From the NCBI GenBank assembly GCA_965194655.1, contig OZ239148.1:2108001-2172000 (forward strand): a DNA stretch of 64,000 nucleotides. The letters run 5' to 3'. The notes below the pieces were generated by a model. It had not been told where the DNA came from. It made no database searches and was given only the letters and a program-made list of their open reading frames with translations. Both the position numbers and the translations under genes were made by a program. Below are positions 34,541 through 42,675 of this stretch, piece after piece (position 1 is the stretch's first letter; each line of letters opens with the position of its first letter). The stretch comes from Hahnella lacustris (GTDB lineage Bacteria; Pseudomonadota; Gammaproteobacteria; Burkholderiales; Burkholderiaceae_A).

Positions 34541-35847
34541 TAAGGTGCGAAGCCTCCCTTGAAATTGGCCTTTTTGAGCAGACTTTCATACTGCTGCGAC
34601 ATAACGTAGGACTGTACCTGCGCAAAGAAATCCATCGATACGACCACGATGATCAAGAGCGAGGTCCCTCCGAAATAAAATGGGACATTCCACTTGAGCA
34701 CCATGAATTCGGGCAACAGACACACCAAGGTGATGTAGATCGCACCCACCAGTGTCAGGCGCATCAGGATCTTGTCGATGTACCGCGCAGTCTGGTCACC
34801 AGGACGAATCCCAGGGATGAGGGCCCCACTCTTCTTGAGGTTATCAGCGGTCTCTTTGCTGTTGAACACCAGCGCGGTGTAGAAGAAGCAGAAGAAAATG
34901 ATGGCTGCGGCATAGAGTCCGATGTAGAGAGGCTGGCCTGGAGAGAGCGATGCCGCGAGGTCGGACAGAAAGGACAATGGGCTCTCAGGGTTGCTGCCAA
35001 ACCAGGAACTCAGCGTGGCCGGAAAGAGGATGATGCTGGAGGCAAAAATGGGAGGGATCACGCCCGCCATGTTGAGCTTGAGCGGCAGGTGCGACGACTG
35101 GCCTTGGTAGATCTTGTTCCCCACCTGACGCTTGGCATAGTTCACGATAATGCGGCGCTGGCCGCGTTCAACAAAGACCACGAATGCAGTGACAGCCACC
35201 ACCAGCAGCACGATAAAGATGAGGGCAAGTGCGCTCATGGAGCCTGTCCGCACGAGCTCGAACAGCCCGCCAAGCGCACTGGGCAGCCCTGCAACAATGC
35301 CCGCGAAAATAATGATGGAGATGCCATTGCCCAACCCACGCTCCGTGATCTGCTCACCCAGCCACATCAAGAACATGGTTCCGGTGACCAGCGAGACGAC
35401 CGTGGTGAATCGGAACATAAAGCCCGGATCGATCACGAGGCCCGCCTGCGATTCGAGCGCCACCGAGATACCAATGGCCTGGACCAGAGCCAGCACCACG
35501 GTGCCGTAGCGCGTGTATTGGGTGATCTTTTTGCGCCCGGACTCACCCTCTTTCTTGAGGGCCTCTAGCGTCGGAGAGATCACGCTGGCGAGCTGCATGA
35601 TGATGCTCGCAGAGATGTAGGGCATGATGCCCAGCGCAAACACGGTGAAGCGTGAGAGCGCCCCGCCCGAGAACATATTGAAGAGTCCCAGGATGCCGCC
35701 GGACTGGGAATCGAAGAGCCGAGCAAGCTGCTCAGGATCGATGCCAGGAACCGGGATATGCGCGCCCAATCGATAGACGACCAAGGCCAGCACCAGGAAA
35801 ACCAGGCGCTGGCGAAGGTCAGCAAATTTATCGGCTTTGGGCAGCAT
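34540..35847 (-). CDS. secY: preprotein translocase subunit SecY
   Basis: 435 residues, ten transmembrane segments. Channel of the general secretion pathway, partnered by SecE (also in this window) and SecG. Visible: the N-terminal LRQRLVFLVLALVVYRLGAHIPVPGID, the plug region around GGILGLFNMFSGGALSR, and QTARYIDKILMRLTLVGAIY. Nine bases after rplO. Last large gene of the spc operon. Confidence 0.98.
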   Translation of the reverse strand: MLPKADKFADLRQRLVFLVLALVVYRLGAHIPVPGIDPEQLARLFDSQSGGILGLFNMFSGGALSRFTVFALGIMPYISASIIMQLASVISPTLEALKKEGESGRKKITQYTRYGTVVLALVQAIGISVALESQAGLVIDPGFMFRFTTVVSLVTGTMFLMWLGEQITERGLGNGISIIIFAGIVAGLPSALGGLFELVRTGSMSALALIFIVLLVVAVTAFVVFVERGQRRIIVNYAKRQVGNKIYQGQSSHLPLKLNMAGVIPPIFASSIILFPATLSSWFGSNPESPLSFLSDLAASLSPGQPLYIGLYAAAIIFFCFFYTALVFNSKETADNLKKSGALIPGIRPGDQTARYIDKILMRLTLVGAIYITLVCLLPEFMVLKWNVPFYFGGTSLLIIVVVSMDFFAQVQSYVMSQQYESLLKKANFKGGFAP

Positions 35848-35856
35848 GCGGTGTGC

Positions 35857-36354
35857 TTATGCTCGCTGAGACTTGGGGGGGAGCTTGCGCACCTTGGCAA
35901 CAGGCTCAGGAATGATCACGGTTCCGCCAAGTGCCTCAATCGCGGCCTTGGCACCAGCGGTGACCCCCATGCCCTTGACTGTGATCTTGCGGGTCAGCGT
36001 GCCAGACAGAATGACCTTGGCATTGCGAGCGAGGTCGGAGATGACCCCCGCCGCCTTCAGGGCCAGCAGATCAATCTCGTCGGCGCTCATGCGCTCGAGG
36101 TCGGACAGGCGAACCTCTTCGGTGAAACGGCCAAAAGGAGCCGTGAAGCCGCGCTTAGGCAAGCGACGATGCATGGGCATCTGACCGCCCTCGAATCCAA
36201 CCTTGTGGAAGCCGCCCGAGCGAGACTTCTGACCTTTGTGGCCTCGTCCCGCGGTTTTTCCGAGCCCAGAACCGATTCCACGACCAACACGCTTCTTGGC
36301 GTGCTTGGCGCCTTCAGCCGGTGCTAGGGTGTTCAAACGCATGGTGTCTTTCAT
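35857..36354 (-). CDS. rplO: 50S ribosomal protein L15
   Basis: 165 residues. uL15; MRLNTLAPAEGAKHAKKRVG and GRGHKGQKSRSGG are family signatures. The ATG at 36354 is preferred because AAGGA lies about eight bases upstream; this adds MKDT before the usual MRLN start at 36342. Slightly longer than E. coli L15. Confidence 0.96.
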   Translation of the reverse strand: MKDTMRLNTLAPAEGAKHAKKRVGRGIGSGLGKTAGRGHKGQKSRSGGFHKVGFEGGQMPMHRRLPKRGFTAPFGRFTEEVRLSDLERMSADEIDLLALKAAGVISDLARNAKVILSGTLTRKITVKGMGVTAGAKAAIEALGGTVIIPEPVAKVRKLPPKSQRA

Positions 36355-36363
36355 GATGGATCC

Positions 36364-36543
36364 TTAGACAATCTGAACCAGGTACTGGACCTTGGTGATC
36401 ATGCCGCGCACCGCAGGGGTGTCTTCCAGTGTGCGGGTTTGGTGGAGCTTCTTGAGGCCCAGGCCCAATACGGTGGCGCGATGATCACTGCGCGTTCCGA
36501 CTGGACTGCGAACCAACTTGACCGTAACCGTCTTCTTTTCCAT
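36364..36543 (-). CDS. rpmD: 50S ribosomal protein L30
   Basis: 59 residues: MEKKTVTVKLVRSPVGTRSD at the start and MITKVQYLVQIV at the end, with the central LGLGLKKLHQTRTLEDTPAV. Sits between rpsE and rplO as in the E. coli spc operon, nine bases from each. Confidence 0.97.
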   Translation of the reverse strand: MEKKTVTVKLVRSPVGTRSDHRATVLGLGLKKLHQTRTLEDTPAVRGMITKVQYLVQIV

Positions 36544-36552
36544 ACCGAATCC

Positions 36553-37071
36553 TTAGCTCAGAATCTGCTCGACAGACAGGCCACGCTTGTTTGCGACCTC
36601 TGAAGGGGTCTGCATGCGCTTGAGGCCATTGATCGTGGCGCGAACCATGTTGTAGGGGTTGGTGGAGCCGAGGCTCTTGGCCACCACGTCCGTCACGCCC
36701 ATCACCTCAAAAATGGCGCGCATGGGTCCGCCAGCAATGATCCCGGTTCCCTTGGCTGCAGGGGAGATCAAGACGGTGGAGGCGCCATGCTTACCCGTCA
36801 CGGTGTGATGAAAGGTTCCGCCTTTCAGAGAGACGCGGACCATCTTGCGACGTGCCTCGTCCATGGCCTTCTGGACAGCCACCGGAACTTCACGGGACTT
36901 GCCCTTGCCCATCCCAATGCTTCCATCGCCATCACCCACCACAGTGAGCGCGGCGAACCCGAGGATTCGACCACCCTTCACGGTCTTTGAGACGCGATTG
37001 ACCGCAATCATCTTTTCGCGAAGGCCGTCATCCCGGTCTTCGGTGCTCACGCGTGCTTGCATCTTTGCCAT
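36553..37071 (-). CDS. rpsE: 30S ribosomal protein S5
   Basis: 172 residues. uS5, at the mRNA entry and decoding accuracy region. Double-stranded RNA-binding domain with VNRVSKTVKGGRILGFAALTVVGD, GMGKGKSREVPVAVQKAM, and a C-terminal domain with GPMRAIFEVMGVTDVVAKSLGS. Normal length. Confidence 0.98.
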   Translation of the reverse strand: MAKMQARVSTEDRDDGLREKMIAVNRVSKTVKGGRILGFAALTVVGDGDGSIGMGKGKSREVPVAVQKAMDEARRKMVRVSLKGGTFHHTVTGKHGASTVLISPAAKGTGIIAGGPMRAIFEVMGVTDVVAKSLGSTNPYNMVRATINGLKRMQTPSEVANKRGLSVEQILS

Positions 37072-37086
37072 GCCGAGATTCCTTTC

Positions 37087-37452
37087 TTAGAACTGAAGCC
37101 CGCCCTCGCGGGCGGCTTCTGCGAGTGCCTTCACGCGGCCGTGGTACCGAAGGCCCGCGCGGTCGAATGCAACCGTGGTGATGCCGGCAGCCTTAGCCTT
37201 CTCGGCTACACGCTTTCCGACCATGGCGGCGGCCTGTACGTTGCCGCCCTTGCCGGTCTGTCCGGCCAATGCGGCACGAACCTCGGCCTCAACCGTAGAA
37301 GCGCTGACCAAGACCGTTGCGCCAGAGGCGTCGGAGATCGTGGCGTAAATGTGCAGATTGGTCCGATGCACCGAGAGGCGATGCACGCGGAGTTCGCGAA
37401 TCTTGGCACGGGTCTGACGGGCCCGGCGAAGTCTGCTTTGCGATTTGTCCAT
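37087..37452 (-). CDS. rplR: 50S ribosomal protein L18
   Basis: 121 residues. uL18, binds 5S rRNA. MDKSQSRLRRARQTRAKIRE, VHRTNLHIYATI and the conserved end AFDRAGLRYHGRVKALAEAA. The ATG at 37452 is chosen because AAGGA lies nine bases upstream; an ATG three codons earlier lies inside that ribosome-binding site. Confidence 0.97.
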   Translation of the reverse strand: MDKSQSRLRRARQTRAKIRELRVHRLSVHRTNLHIYATISDASGATVLVSASTVEAEVRAALAGQTGKGGNVQAAAMVGKRVAEKAKAAGITTVAFDRAGLRYHGRVKALAEAAREGGLQF

Positions 37453-37499
37453 TTGACTCATCCTTGATGACTTAATGTGCGATGACGCGGTTCGGTCGG

Positions 37500-38033
37500 T
37501 TATTTCTTCTTGGTCTCTTTGATCACCACGACTTCATCGGCATACCGAACGCCCTTACCCTTGTAGGGCTCAGGGGGACGATAGGCCCGAACTTCGGCGG
37601 CCACTTGGCCCACTCGCTGCTTGTCGATGCCCTTGATGATGATCTCGGTGGGGGTTGGGGTCTCAGCCTTGATGCCCTCGGGCAGCGCGTAGTCGACGGG
37701 GTGAGAAAAGCCCAGTGACAGGTTCAGGCTCTTGCCTTGGGCTGCGGCTTTGTAGCCCACGCCCACTAGGCTGAGCTTCTTTTCGAACCCCTTCGACACG
37801 CCCTGGACCATATTGGCAACGAGGGCACGCATGGTGCCCGACATGGCCTTGGCCTCACGGGAATCATTGGTAACGGAGACTTGGAGCTTTCCAGCCTCTT
37901 GTTGAATCTGAATGCCGTCGATGATGACTTGCGAGAGCGTTCCGAGCGGGCCCTTGACCGTGATCTGGTTAGGCTGAACTTGAGCCTCAACGCCCGTGGG
38001 CAGTGGAACCGGATACTTAGCAATGCGTGACAT
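37500..38033 (-). CDS. rplF: 50S ribosomal protein L6
   Basis: 177 residues. uL6 near the factor-binding centre. MSRIAKYPVPLPTGVEAQVQ, VKGPLGTLS and the C-terminal signature region RAYRPPEPYKGKGVRYADE. Length normal. 12 bases downstream of rpsH and 47 upstream of rplR. Confidence 0.98.
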   Translation of the reverse strand: MSRIAKYPVPLPTGVEAQVQPNQITVKGPLGTLSQVIIDGIQIQQEAGKLQVSVTNDSREAKAMSGTMRALVANMVQGVSKGFEKKLSLVGVGYKAAAQGKSLNLSLGFSHPVDYALPEGIKAETPTPTEIIIKGIDKQRVGQVAAEVRAYRPPEPYKGKGVRYADEVVVIKETKKK

Positions 38034-38045
38034 GTTGAATTCTCC

Positions 38046-38441
38046 TTAGGCCACGATGCCAATGACTTCACCGCCAATGCCGCTTGCGCGAGCTTTGCGA
38101 TCGGTCATCAGTCCACGAGAGGTGGAGACAATGGCCACACCCAGGCCATTCATGACGGAAGGAATGCCGGAGCATCCTCGGTAGGCCCTCAGGCCAGGCC
38201 GAGAGACACGCTCAATGCGCTCAATGACGGGCCGACCGGCGTGGTACTTCAGCGCGATCTCAAGATCTGCCTTTGGGCCGTTGTGGCGGACCTCAAAGTG
38301 ATCGATGTAGCCCTCGTCCTTGAGAAGGGTGGCGATGGCCACCTTTAGCTTGGAAGAAGGCATCTGGACCGACCGCTTCTCCACCCGCTGCGCATTGCGA
38401 ATGCGGGTGAACATGTCGGCGATGGGATCGTTCATGCTCAT
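38046..38441 (-). CDS. rpsH: 30S ribosomal protein S8
   Basis: 131 residues. uS8, central-domain rRNA binder and, in E. coli, the repressor of the spc operon acting at the rplE region. MSMNDPIADMFTRIRNAQ, SKLKVAIATLLKDEGYI and the C-terminal GVAIVSTSRGLMTDRKAR. AAGGG lies about nine bases before the ATG at 38441; MND at the third codon is the alternative. Confidence 0.98.
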   Translation of the reverse strand: MSMNDPIADMFTRIRNAQRVEKRSVQMPSSKLKVAIATLLKDEGYIDHFEVRHNGPKADLEIALKYHAGRPVIERIERVSRPGLRAYRGCSGIPSVMNGLGVAIVSTSRGLMTDRKARASGIGGEVIGIVA

Positions 38442-38482
38442 AGATGAGACCCTTTACGATAGTTCTGTTGCGACGGGCTGGC

Positions 38483-38788
38483 TTACCAGCTCGCCTTAGT
38501 CAAGCCGGGGATTTCGCCGCGGAAAGCGGCCTCACGGATCTTGGCGCGAGCCAAGCCAAACATGCGGAACGTGCCACGGGGCCGGCCCGTCAGTTCGCAA
38601 CGATTACGAAGACGAACAGGACTCGCATTACGGGGGAGTGCCTGCAGCGCGAGTCGGGCCTCGTAACGCTCTTCCTCGGTTTTGGATTGATCAGCGATGA
38701 CAGCCTGGAGGGCCGCGCGTTTCGCCGCGAATTTCTTAACCGTCTCTTCGCGCTTCTTTTGGCGATTAATCAGTGAGAGTTTTGCCAT
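38483..38788 (-). CDS. rpsN: 30S ribosomal protein S14
   Basis: 101 residues, the long zinc-free form of uS14. MAKLSLINRQKKREETVKKF at the start and RCELTGRPRGTFRMFGLAR near the C-terminus, with only one cysteine. Conserved position between rplE and rpsH. Confidence 0.98.
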   Translation of the reverse strand: MAKLSLINRQKKREETVKKFAAKRAALQAVIADQSKTEEERYEARLALQALPRNASPVRLRNRCELTGRPRGTFRMFGLARAKIREAAFRGEIPGLTKASW

Positions 38789-38806
38789 GGTGGAATCCTT
38801 GGGCGA

Positions 38807-39349
38807 TCAGTTCTTGAAGGGGAACTTGAAGGCGGTCAGCAGGGCCTTGGCCTCTGCATCGGTCTTCGCGGTGGTGGTGACGCTGATGTTGAGTCCGCGC
38901 AACGCATCGACCTTGTCGTATTCGATTTCGGGGAAAATGATCTGCTCCTTCACCCCGATGTTGTAGTTGCCACGTCCGTCGAATGCCTTGCCCGAGATGC
39001 CACGGAAATCGCGAACCCGGGGCAGCGCAATAGTGACGAAACGGTCGAGGAACTCGAACATGCGGGCGCCGCGCAGGGTCACCATGCATCCGATGGGGTA
39101 GCCCTCTCGGATCTTAAAGCCCGCGATGGCTTTACGGGCCTTGGTCACCACCGGCTTTTGGCCAGCAATTTTGGTGAGATCACCGACGGCTGCCTCGATC
39201 ACTTTTTTCTCGGAGATGGCCTCGCCCACGCCCATGTTCAGCGTGATCTTGGTGAGGCGGGGCACTTCCATTTTCGACTGATAGCCAAACTGTTCCATCA
39301 GCTTGGGGGCAACCGTTTCGTTGTAATAGTCTTGCAGACGAGTAGTCAT
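38807..39349 (-). CDS. rplE: 50S ribosomal protein L5
   Basis: 180 residues. uL5, 5S rRNA binding and bridge to S13. LQDYYNETVAPKLMEQFGYQ, PRLTKITLNMGVGEA and RVRDFRGISGKAFDGRGNYN are typical. Normal length. In E. coli the S8 repressor site spans the start of this gene; no attempt was made to fold it here. Confidence 0.98.
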   Translation of the reverse strand: MTTRLQDYYNETVAPKLMEQFGYQSKMEVPRLTKITLNMGVGEAISEKKVIEAAVGDLTKIAGQKPVVTKARKAIAGFKIREGYPIGCMVTLRGARMFEFLDRFVTIALPRVRDFRGISGKAFDGRGNYNIGVKEQIIFPEIEYDKVDALRGLNISVTTTAKTDAEAKALLTAFKFPFKN

Positions 39350-39364
39350 GGTGCCGTTCCTTCC

Positions 39365-39697
39365 TTAAGCTGCCGAGCTTGGCGTCGGGATGGGCTCTTT
39401 GGAGGAGCGATAGACGCGCTGCTTTTCGCCCTCAGGCGAGATCTGGATGCTCACACGATCTGCCTTGGCGCTAGAGGGGTTGTAGATTGCGACGTTCGAC
39501 TGGTCGATGGGCATGGCCTTATCCACGATGCCACCCTGTTGACCGCGCATGGGGTTGGGCTTCTGGTGCTTTTTTACCAAGTTGATGCCTTCGACGATGA
39601 GGTGCTGCTCGTCGACACGCTGGAGCACGACACCACGCTTGCCTTTGTCGCGGCCCGCAATGACGATGACTTCGTCGCCTTTACGAATCTTGTTCAT
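39365..39697 (-). CDS. rplX: 50S ribosomal protein L24
   Basis: 110 residues. uL24, early assembly initiator with a KOW motif (MNKIRKGDEVIVIAGRDKGK). The ATG at 39697 has AAAAGGA upstream; 14 further in-frame codons overlap rplN and are rejected. NPMRGQQGGIVDKAMPI is family-like. Confidence 0.97.
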   Translation of the reverse strand: MNKIRKGDEVIVIAGRDKGKRGVVLQRVDEQHLIVEGINLVKKHQKPNPMRGQQGGIVDKAMPIDQSNVAIYNPSSAKADRVSIQISPEGEKQRVYRSSKEPIPTPSSAA

Positions 39698-39710
39698 CGG
39701 AGTGATCCTT

Positions 39711-40079
39711 TTAGATAACCTCAGGGGCCAACGAGACAATCTTCATGAACTTCTCGCTGCGCAGTTCACGGGTCACGGGGCCAAAAATGCGAGTGCCAAT
39801 GGGCTCGAGCTTGTTATTCAACAAGACTGCCGCATTGCCGTCGAAGCGAACCAACGAACCATCTGGACGGCGCACACCCTTTGCGGTGCGAACCACGACG
39901 GCGTTGTAAACCTCGCCCTTTTTTACGCGGCCGCGGGGGGCGGCATCTTTGATGGAGACCTTGATGATGTCGCCAATACCGGCGTAACGGCGCTTGGAGC
40001 CTCCAAGCACCTTGATACACATCACTGAACGAGCGCCGGTGTTATCGGCCACGTCCAGACGCGATTGCATCTGAATCAT
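39711..40079 (-). CDS. rplN: 50S ribosomal protein L14
   Basis: 122 residues. uL14, at the subunit interface. MIQMQSRLDVADNTGARSVM and GDIIKVSIKDAAPRGRVKKG are signatures. First gene of the spc-like unit: a promoter and structured leader fill the 232 bases between it and rpsQ. Confidence 0.98.
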   Translation of the reverse strand: MIQMQSRLDVADNTGARSVMCIKVLGGSKRRYAGIGDIIKVSIKDAAPRGRVKKGEVYNAVVVRTAKGVRRPDGSLVRFDGNAAVLLNNKLEPIGTRIFGPVTRELRSEKFMKIVSLAPEVI

Positions 40080-40262
40080 GATTCCTGATTCCTCAGTTCA
40101 ATAGTTGAGACCTGCTCCCCAACTTTCCACGCCAGACCACTTCAAAACAGCGCGGCAGTATTGGGCCCTTTCGGGAAGAACAACCTGGGACCTGCTGAAC
40201 AACTTGACTGTTTTCTCCTGCATTCACTGCTTGTGCATCTGACAGACTTCAAATGCAGGAGA
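40080..40262 (-). promoter_or_regulatory. structured 5' leader of the spc operon (rplN onward)
   Basis: Begins about where transcription from the 40270-40298 promoter should start. It opens with a perfect 11-bp inverted repeat, TCTCCTGCATT (40262-40252) and AATGCAGGAGA (40224-40214), loop 27 bases. Further down GTTGTTC occurs twice. No T-tract follows, so it does not look like a terminator. Possibly a stabilising 5' stem or a ribosomal-protein binding site. Confidence 0.5.
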
Positions 40263-40269
40263 GCCGTAG

Positions 40270-40298
40270 AGTATCGGCTTTTTGGTGGAGGCTGTCAA
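40270..40298 (-). promoter_or_regulatory. sigma-70-type promoter upstream of rplN (spc promoter)
   Basis: TTGACA (40298-40293), exactly 17 bases, then GATACT (40275-40270; four of six to TATAAT). It lies in the rpsQ-rplN gap, where E. coli has its spc promoter. Confidence 0.75.
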
Positions 40299-40311
40299 GC
40301 CCCCAGCATCC

Positions 40312-40578
40312 CTAAACGATAATTGCTTTCTCGATCAGCTTAGTGACCGTCCAGCTCTTGGTTTTGGAGATGGGACGCGTCTCGGCGATTTCCACGGTAT
40401 CGCCCATTCCAATCCCCTCTTGTTCGACGTGCGCATGGTACTTCTTCGACTGCGCGATGTACTTGCCATAGAGGGGGTGCTGGATCTTGCGCTCCACCAA
40501 CACCGTGACAGTTTTTTGCATCTTATCGCTCACCACGCGGCCCACGAGGGTCCGTGTGAGGGTTTGGGCCTGTGTCAT
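40312..40578 (-). CDS. rpsQ: 30S ribosomal protein S17
   Basis: 88 residues. uS17, 16S rRNA-binding OB fold. TLVGRVVSDKMQKTVTVLVE, HPLYGKYIAQSKKYHAH and ETRPISKTKSW. Its ATG overlaps the rpmC stop (ATGA). Last gene of the S10-type run before the spc promoter. Confidence 0.98.
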   Translation of the reverse strand: MTQAQTLTRTLVGRVVSDKMQKTVTVLVERKIQHPLYGKYIAQSKKYHAHVEQEGIGMGDTVEIAETRPISKTKSWTVTKLIEKAIIV

Positions 40579-40766
40579 GCCGATTTCCTTTCGCGAATCA
40601 ACGTCCTCACACGAGCAATGTCACGACGAACCTGCCCGAGCTGGGCGGTGTCGGCAAGCTGCTGTGTGCCGTGTTGCATGCGCAGATTGAAGTGTGCGCG
40701 AAGCAGCGACTCGAGCTCCTGAGTCAAGCCCGCGTCATCCTTGGTTCTGAGTTCTTTGAGATTCAT
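40575..40766 (-). CDS. rpmC: 50S ribosomal protein L29
   Basis: 63 residues. uL29 at the exit tunnel, near the trigger factor and SRP docking site. MNLKELRTKDDAGLTQELES, LLRAHFNLRMQHGTQQLADT and QVRRDIARVRTLIRER are typical. ATG at 40766; an upstream extension into rplP is rejected. Confidence 0.97.
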   Translation of the reverse strand: MNLKELRTKDDAGLTQELESLLRAHFNLRMQHGTQQLADTAQLGQVRRDIARVRTLIRERKSA

Positions 40767-40779
40767 GGGAGTCGTCCTC

Positions 40780-41196
40780 TTAACGTCCAACCTGACGGAC
40801 CACAAACGTGGTCGACAGGGGGAGCTTGGCGGCGGCGAGACGGAAAGCCTCACGGGCGAGCTGCTCGTCGACACCGTCCATTTCGTAGAGCACCTTGCCA
40901 GGCTGAATCTCAGCGACGTAGTACTCGGGGTTACCTTTACCGTTACCCATTCGAACTTCAGCAGGCTTACGCGAGATGGGCTTGTCGGGGAAGATGCGAA
41001 TCCAGATTCGTCCGCCCCGCTTGATGTGCCGGGTCATGGCACGTCGGGCAGCTTCGATCTGGCGGGAAGTCAGACGACCACGAGCCGTGGCCTTGAGACC
41101 GAACTCACCGAAGGAGACGTCGATGCCGCGGGTAGCCAGGCCGGTATTCCGGCCCTTCTGCTCTTTGCGGTATTTGCGGCGTGATGGTTGAAGCAT
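40780..41196 (-). CDS. rplP: 50S ribosomal protein L16
   Basis: 138 residues. uL16, near the peptidyl-transferase centre and A-site tRNA elbow. MLQPSRRKYRKEQKGRNTGL, RRAMTRHIKRGGRIWIRIFP and GKGNPEYYVAEIQPGKVLYE. Normal length. 12 bases after rpsC. Confidence 0.98.
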   Translation of the reverse strand: MLQPSRRKYRKEQKGRNTGLATRGIDVSFGEFGLKATARGRLTSRQIEAARRAMTRHIKRGGRIWIRIFPDKPISRKPAEVRMGNGKGNPEYYVAEIQPGKVLYEMDGVDEQLAREAFRLAAAKLPLSTTFVVRQVGR

Positions 41197-41208
41197 AGTG
41201 AACCTCTT

Positions 41209-42015
41209 TTAAGAAGCGGGCTTATCCGTGGCGGCAACTGCTGCGGACACCTTACGGACACGTTTGACGGCGGGCTTGGTATCTCCACCTTCGCCATCAG
41301 GACGCTTGGCGGGGGGGGCACGACGAGGCTTACGATCGTCGCGCGGCTCAGCGGGGGCAACCTCGGCAGCCACGGGTGCATCGGTCCGGCCCAGGGTGTC
41401 GCCTTTGTACACCCAGACCTTCACGCCGATGATGCCGTAAGTCGTGACGGCCTCGGCAAAACCATAGTCGATGTCTGCGCGCAGCGTGTGAAGGGGAACG
41501 CGACCTTCGCGATACCACTCGGTTCGTGCAATCTCGGCCCCGTTGAGTCGGCCGGCAGACATGATCTTGATGCCCTGGGCGCCAAGGCGCATGGCGTTCT
41601 GCATGGCACGCTTCATGGCGCGGCGGAACATGATGCGCTTCTCAAGCTGCTGGGTGATGTTCTCGGCAATCAGCTGAGCATCGACCTCAGGCTTGCGGAT
41701 TTCCTCGATATTCACGTGCACAGGCACGCCCATCATGGCGGAGAGCTGCGCCTTGAGTGCTTCGATGTCCTCGCCCTTCTTGCCGATGACCACACCGGGG
41801 CGTGCACTGAAGATGGTGATCTTGGCGTTCTTGGCGGGGCGCTCAATGAGCACTCGACCAACTGCGGCTGATTTCAGCTTCTTTTTGAGAAAGTCGCGAA
41901 CGGCGATGTCTTCATTGAGCATCTTGCCGAAGTCACGGGGATTGGCGAACCAGCGCGACGCCCAGTTACGAGAAACAGGGAGGCGAAAGCCGGTGGGGTG
42001 GATTTTCTGGCCCAT
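41209..42015 (-). CDS. rpsC: 30S ribosomal protein S3
   Basis: 268 residues. uS3 at the mRNA entry tunnel. MGQKIHPTGFRLPVSRNWAS, the KH domain with SARPGVVIGKKGEDIEALKA, and GRLNGAEIARTEWYREGRVP. The C-terminal 35-40 residues (rich in Lys, Arg, Ala, Pro) are a longer tail than in E. coli (233 residues), as in many Burkholderiales. Confidence 0.98.
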   Translation of the reverse strand: MGQKIHPTGFRLPVSRNWASRWFANPRDFGKMLNEDIAVRDFLKKKLKSAAVGRVLIERPAKNAKITIFSARPGVVIGKKGEDIEALKAQLSAMMGVPVHVNIEEIRKPEVDAQLIAENITQQLEKRIMFRRAMKRAMQNAMRLGAQGIKIMSAGRLNGAEIARTEWYREGRVPLHTLRADIDYGFAEAVTTYGIIGVKVWVYKGDTLGRTDAPVAAEVAPAEPRDDRKPRRAPPAKRPDGEGGDTKPAVKRVRKVSAAVAATDKPAS

Positions 42016-42027
42016 GCGTGTCCGTCC

Positions 42028-42357
42028 TTATTGTCCAACGGTGATGCTGATGTGGCAGGTGGGCTTCTCAATGCGCACGCCTCGGCCTTTTGCTCGAGCC
42101 GAAAAGCGACGCAGCTTGGTGCCACGTTCCACCGTGATGGTTTTGACCTTGAGCTCGTCGATGTCGGCGCCGTCGTTATGTTCGGCGTTCGCAATCGCGG
42201 ACTCGAGGACTTTTTTCACAATGACCGCCGCCTTTTTAGGGGTGAAGGTCAGCGTGTTGAGGGCTTGCTCGACTGGCTTGCCACGAATCAAGTCGGCGAC
42301 GAGCCGGCCTTTCTGGGCAGAGAGTCGTACGCCACGGAGTTTTGCTGAAGTGTCCAT
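42028..42357 (-). CDS. rplV: 50S ribosomal protein L22
   Basis: 109 residues. uL22, whose loop lines the exit tunnel. LRGVRLSAQKGRLVADLIRG, ESAIANAEHNDGADIDELKV and the end RAKGRGVRIEKPTCHI. Normal length. Wild-type-looking loop. Confidence 0.98.
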   Translation of the reverse strand: MDTSAKLRGVRLSAQKGRLVADLIRGKPVEQALNTLTFTPKKAAVIVKKVLESAIANAEHNDGADIDELKVKTITVERGTKLRRFSARAKGRGVRIEKPTCHISITVGQ

Positions 42358-42381
42358 TTGGATTCCTTTTCTTGCGCGCGC

Positions 42382-42657
42382 TTACTTCTTGGCCTTCTTG
42401 TCGGCCGCGTGGCCTTTGAAGGTGCGCGTGAGCGCAAACTCGCCAAGCTTATGGCCCACCATGTTGTCGGTCACATACACAGGCATGTGCTGACGACCGT
42501 TGTGGACGGCAATGGTGAGGCCGACAAACTCGGGCAGGATGGTCGAACGACGGGACCAGGTCTTGATGGGGCGCTTGTCCTTGGATTCGACCGCCGTCTC
42601 TACCTTCTTGTAGAGATGGTCATCGACAAAGGGGCCTTTTTTTGCTGAACGTGCCAT
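42382..42657 (-). CDS. rpsS: 30S ribosomal protein S19
   Basis: 91 residues. uS19 of the head. MARSAKKGPFVDDHLYKKVE, IKTWSRRSTILPEFVGLTIA and MVGHKLGEFALTRTFKGH. Normal length, 18 bases after the rplB stop. Confidence 0.98.
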   Translation of the reverse strand: MARSAKKGPFVDDHLYKKVETAVESKDKRPIKTWSRRSTILPEFVGLTIAVHNGRQHMPVYVTDNMVGHKLGEFALTRTFKGHAADKKAKK

Positions 42658-42675
42658 GTCTAGTTCCTCGTGGCC

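Noticed and set aside
40201..40262. Inverted repeat before rplN as an intrinsic terminator
   Set aside because: No T-tract on either strand, and a strong promoter reads directly into it.
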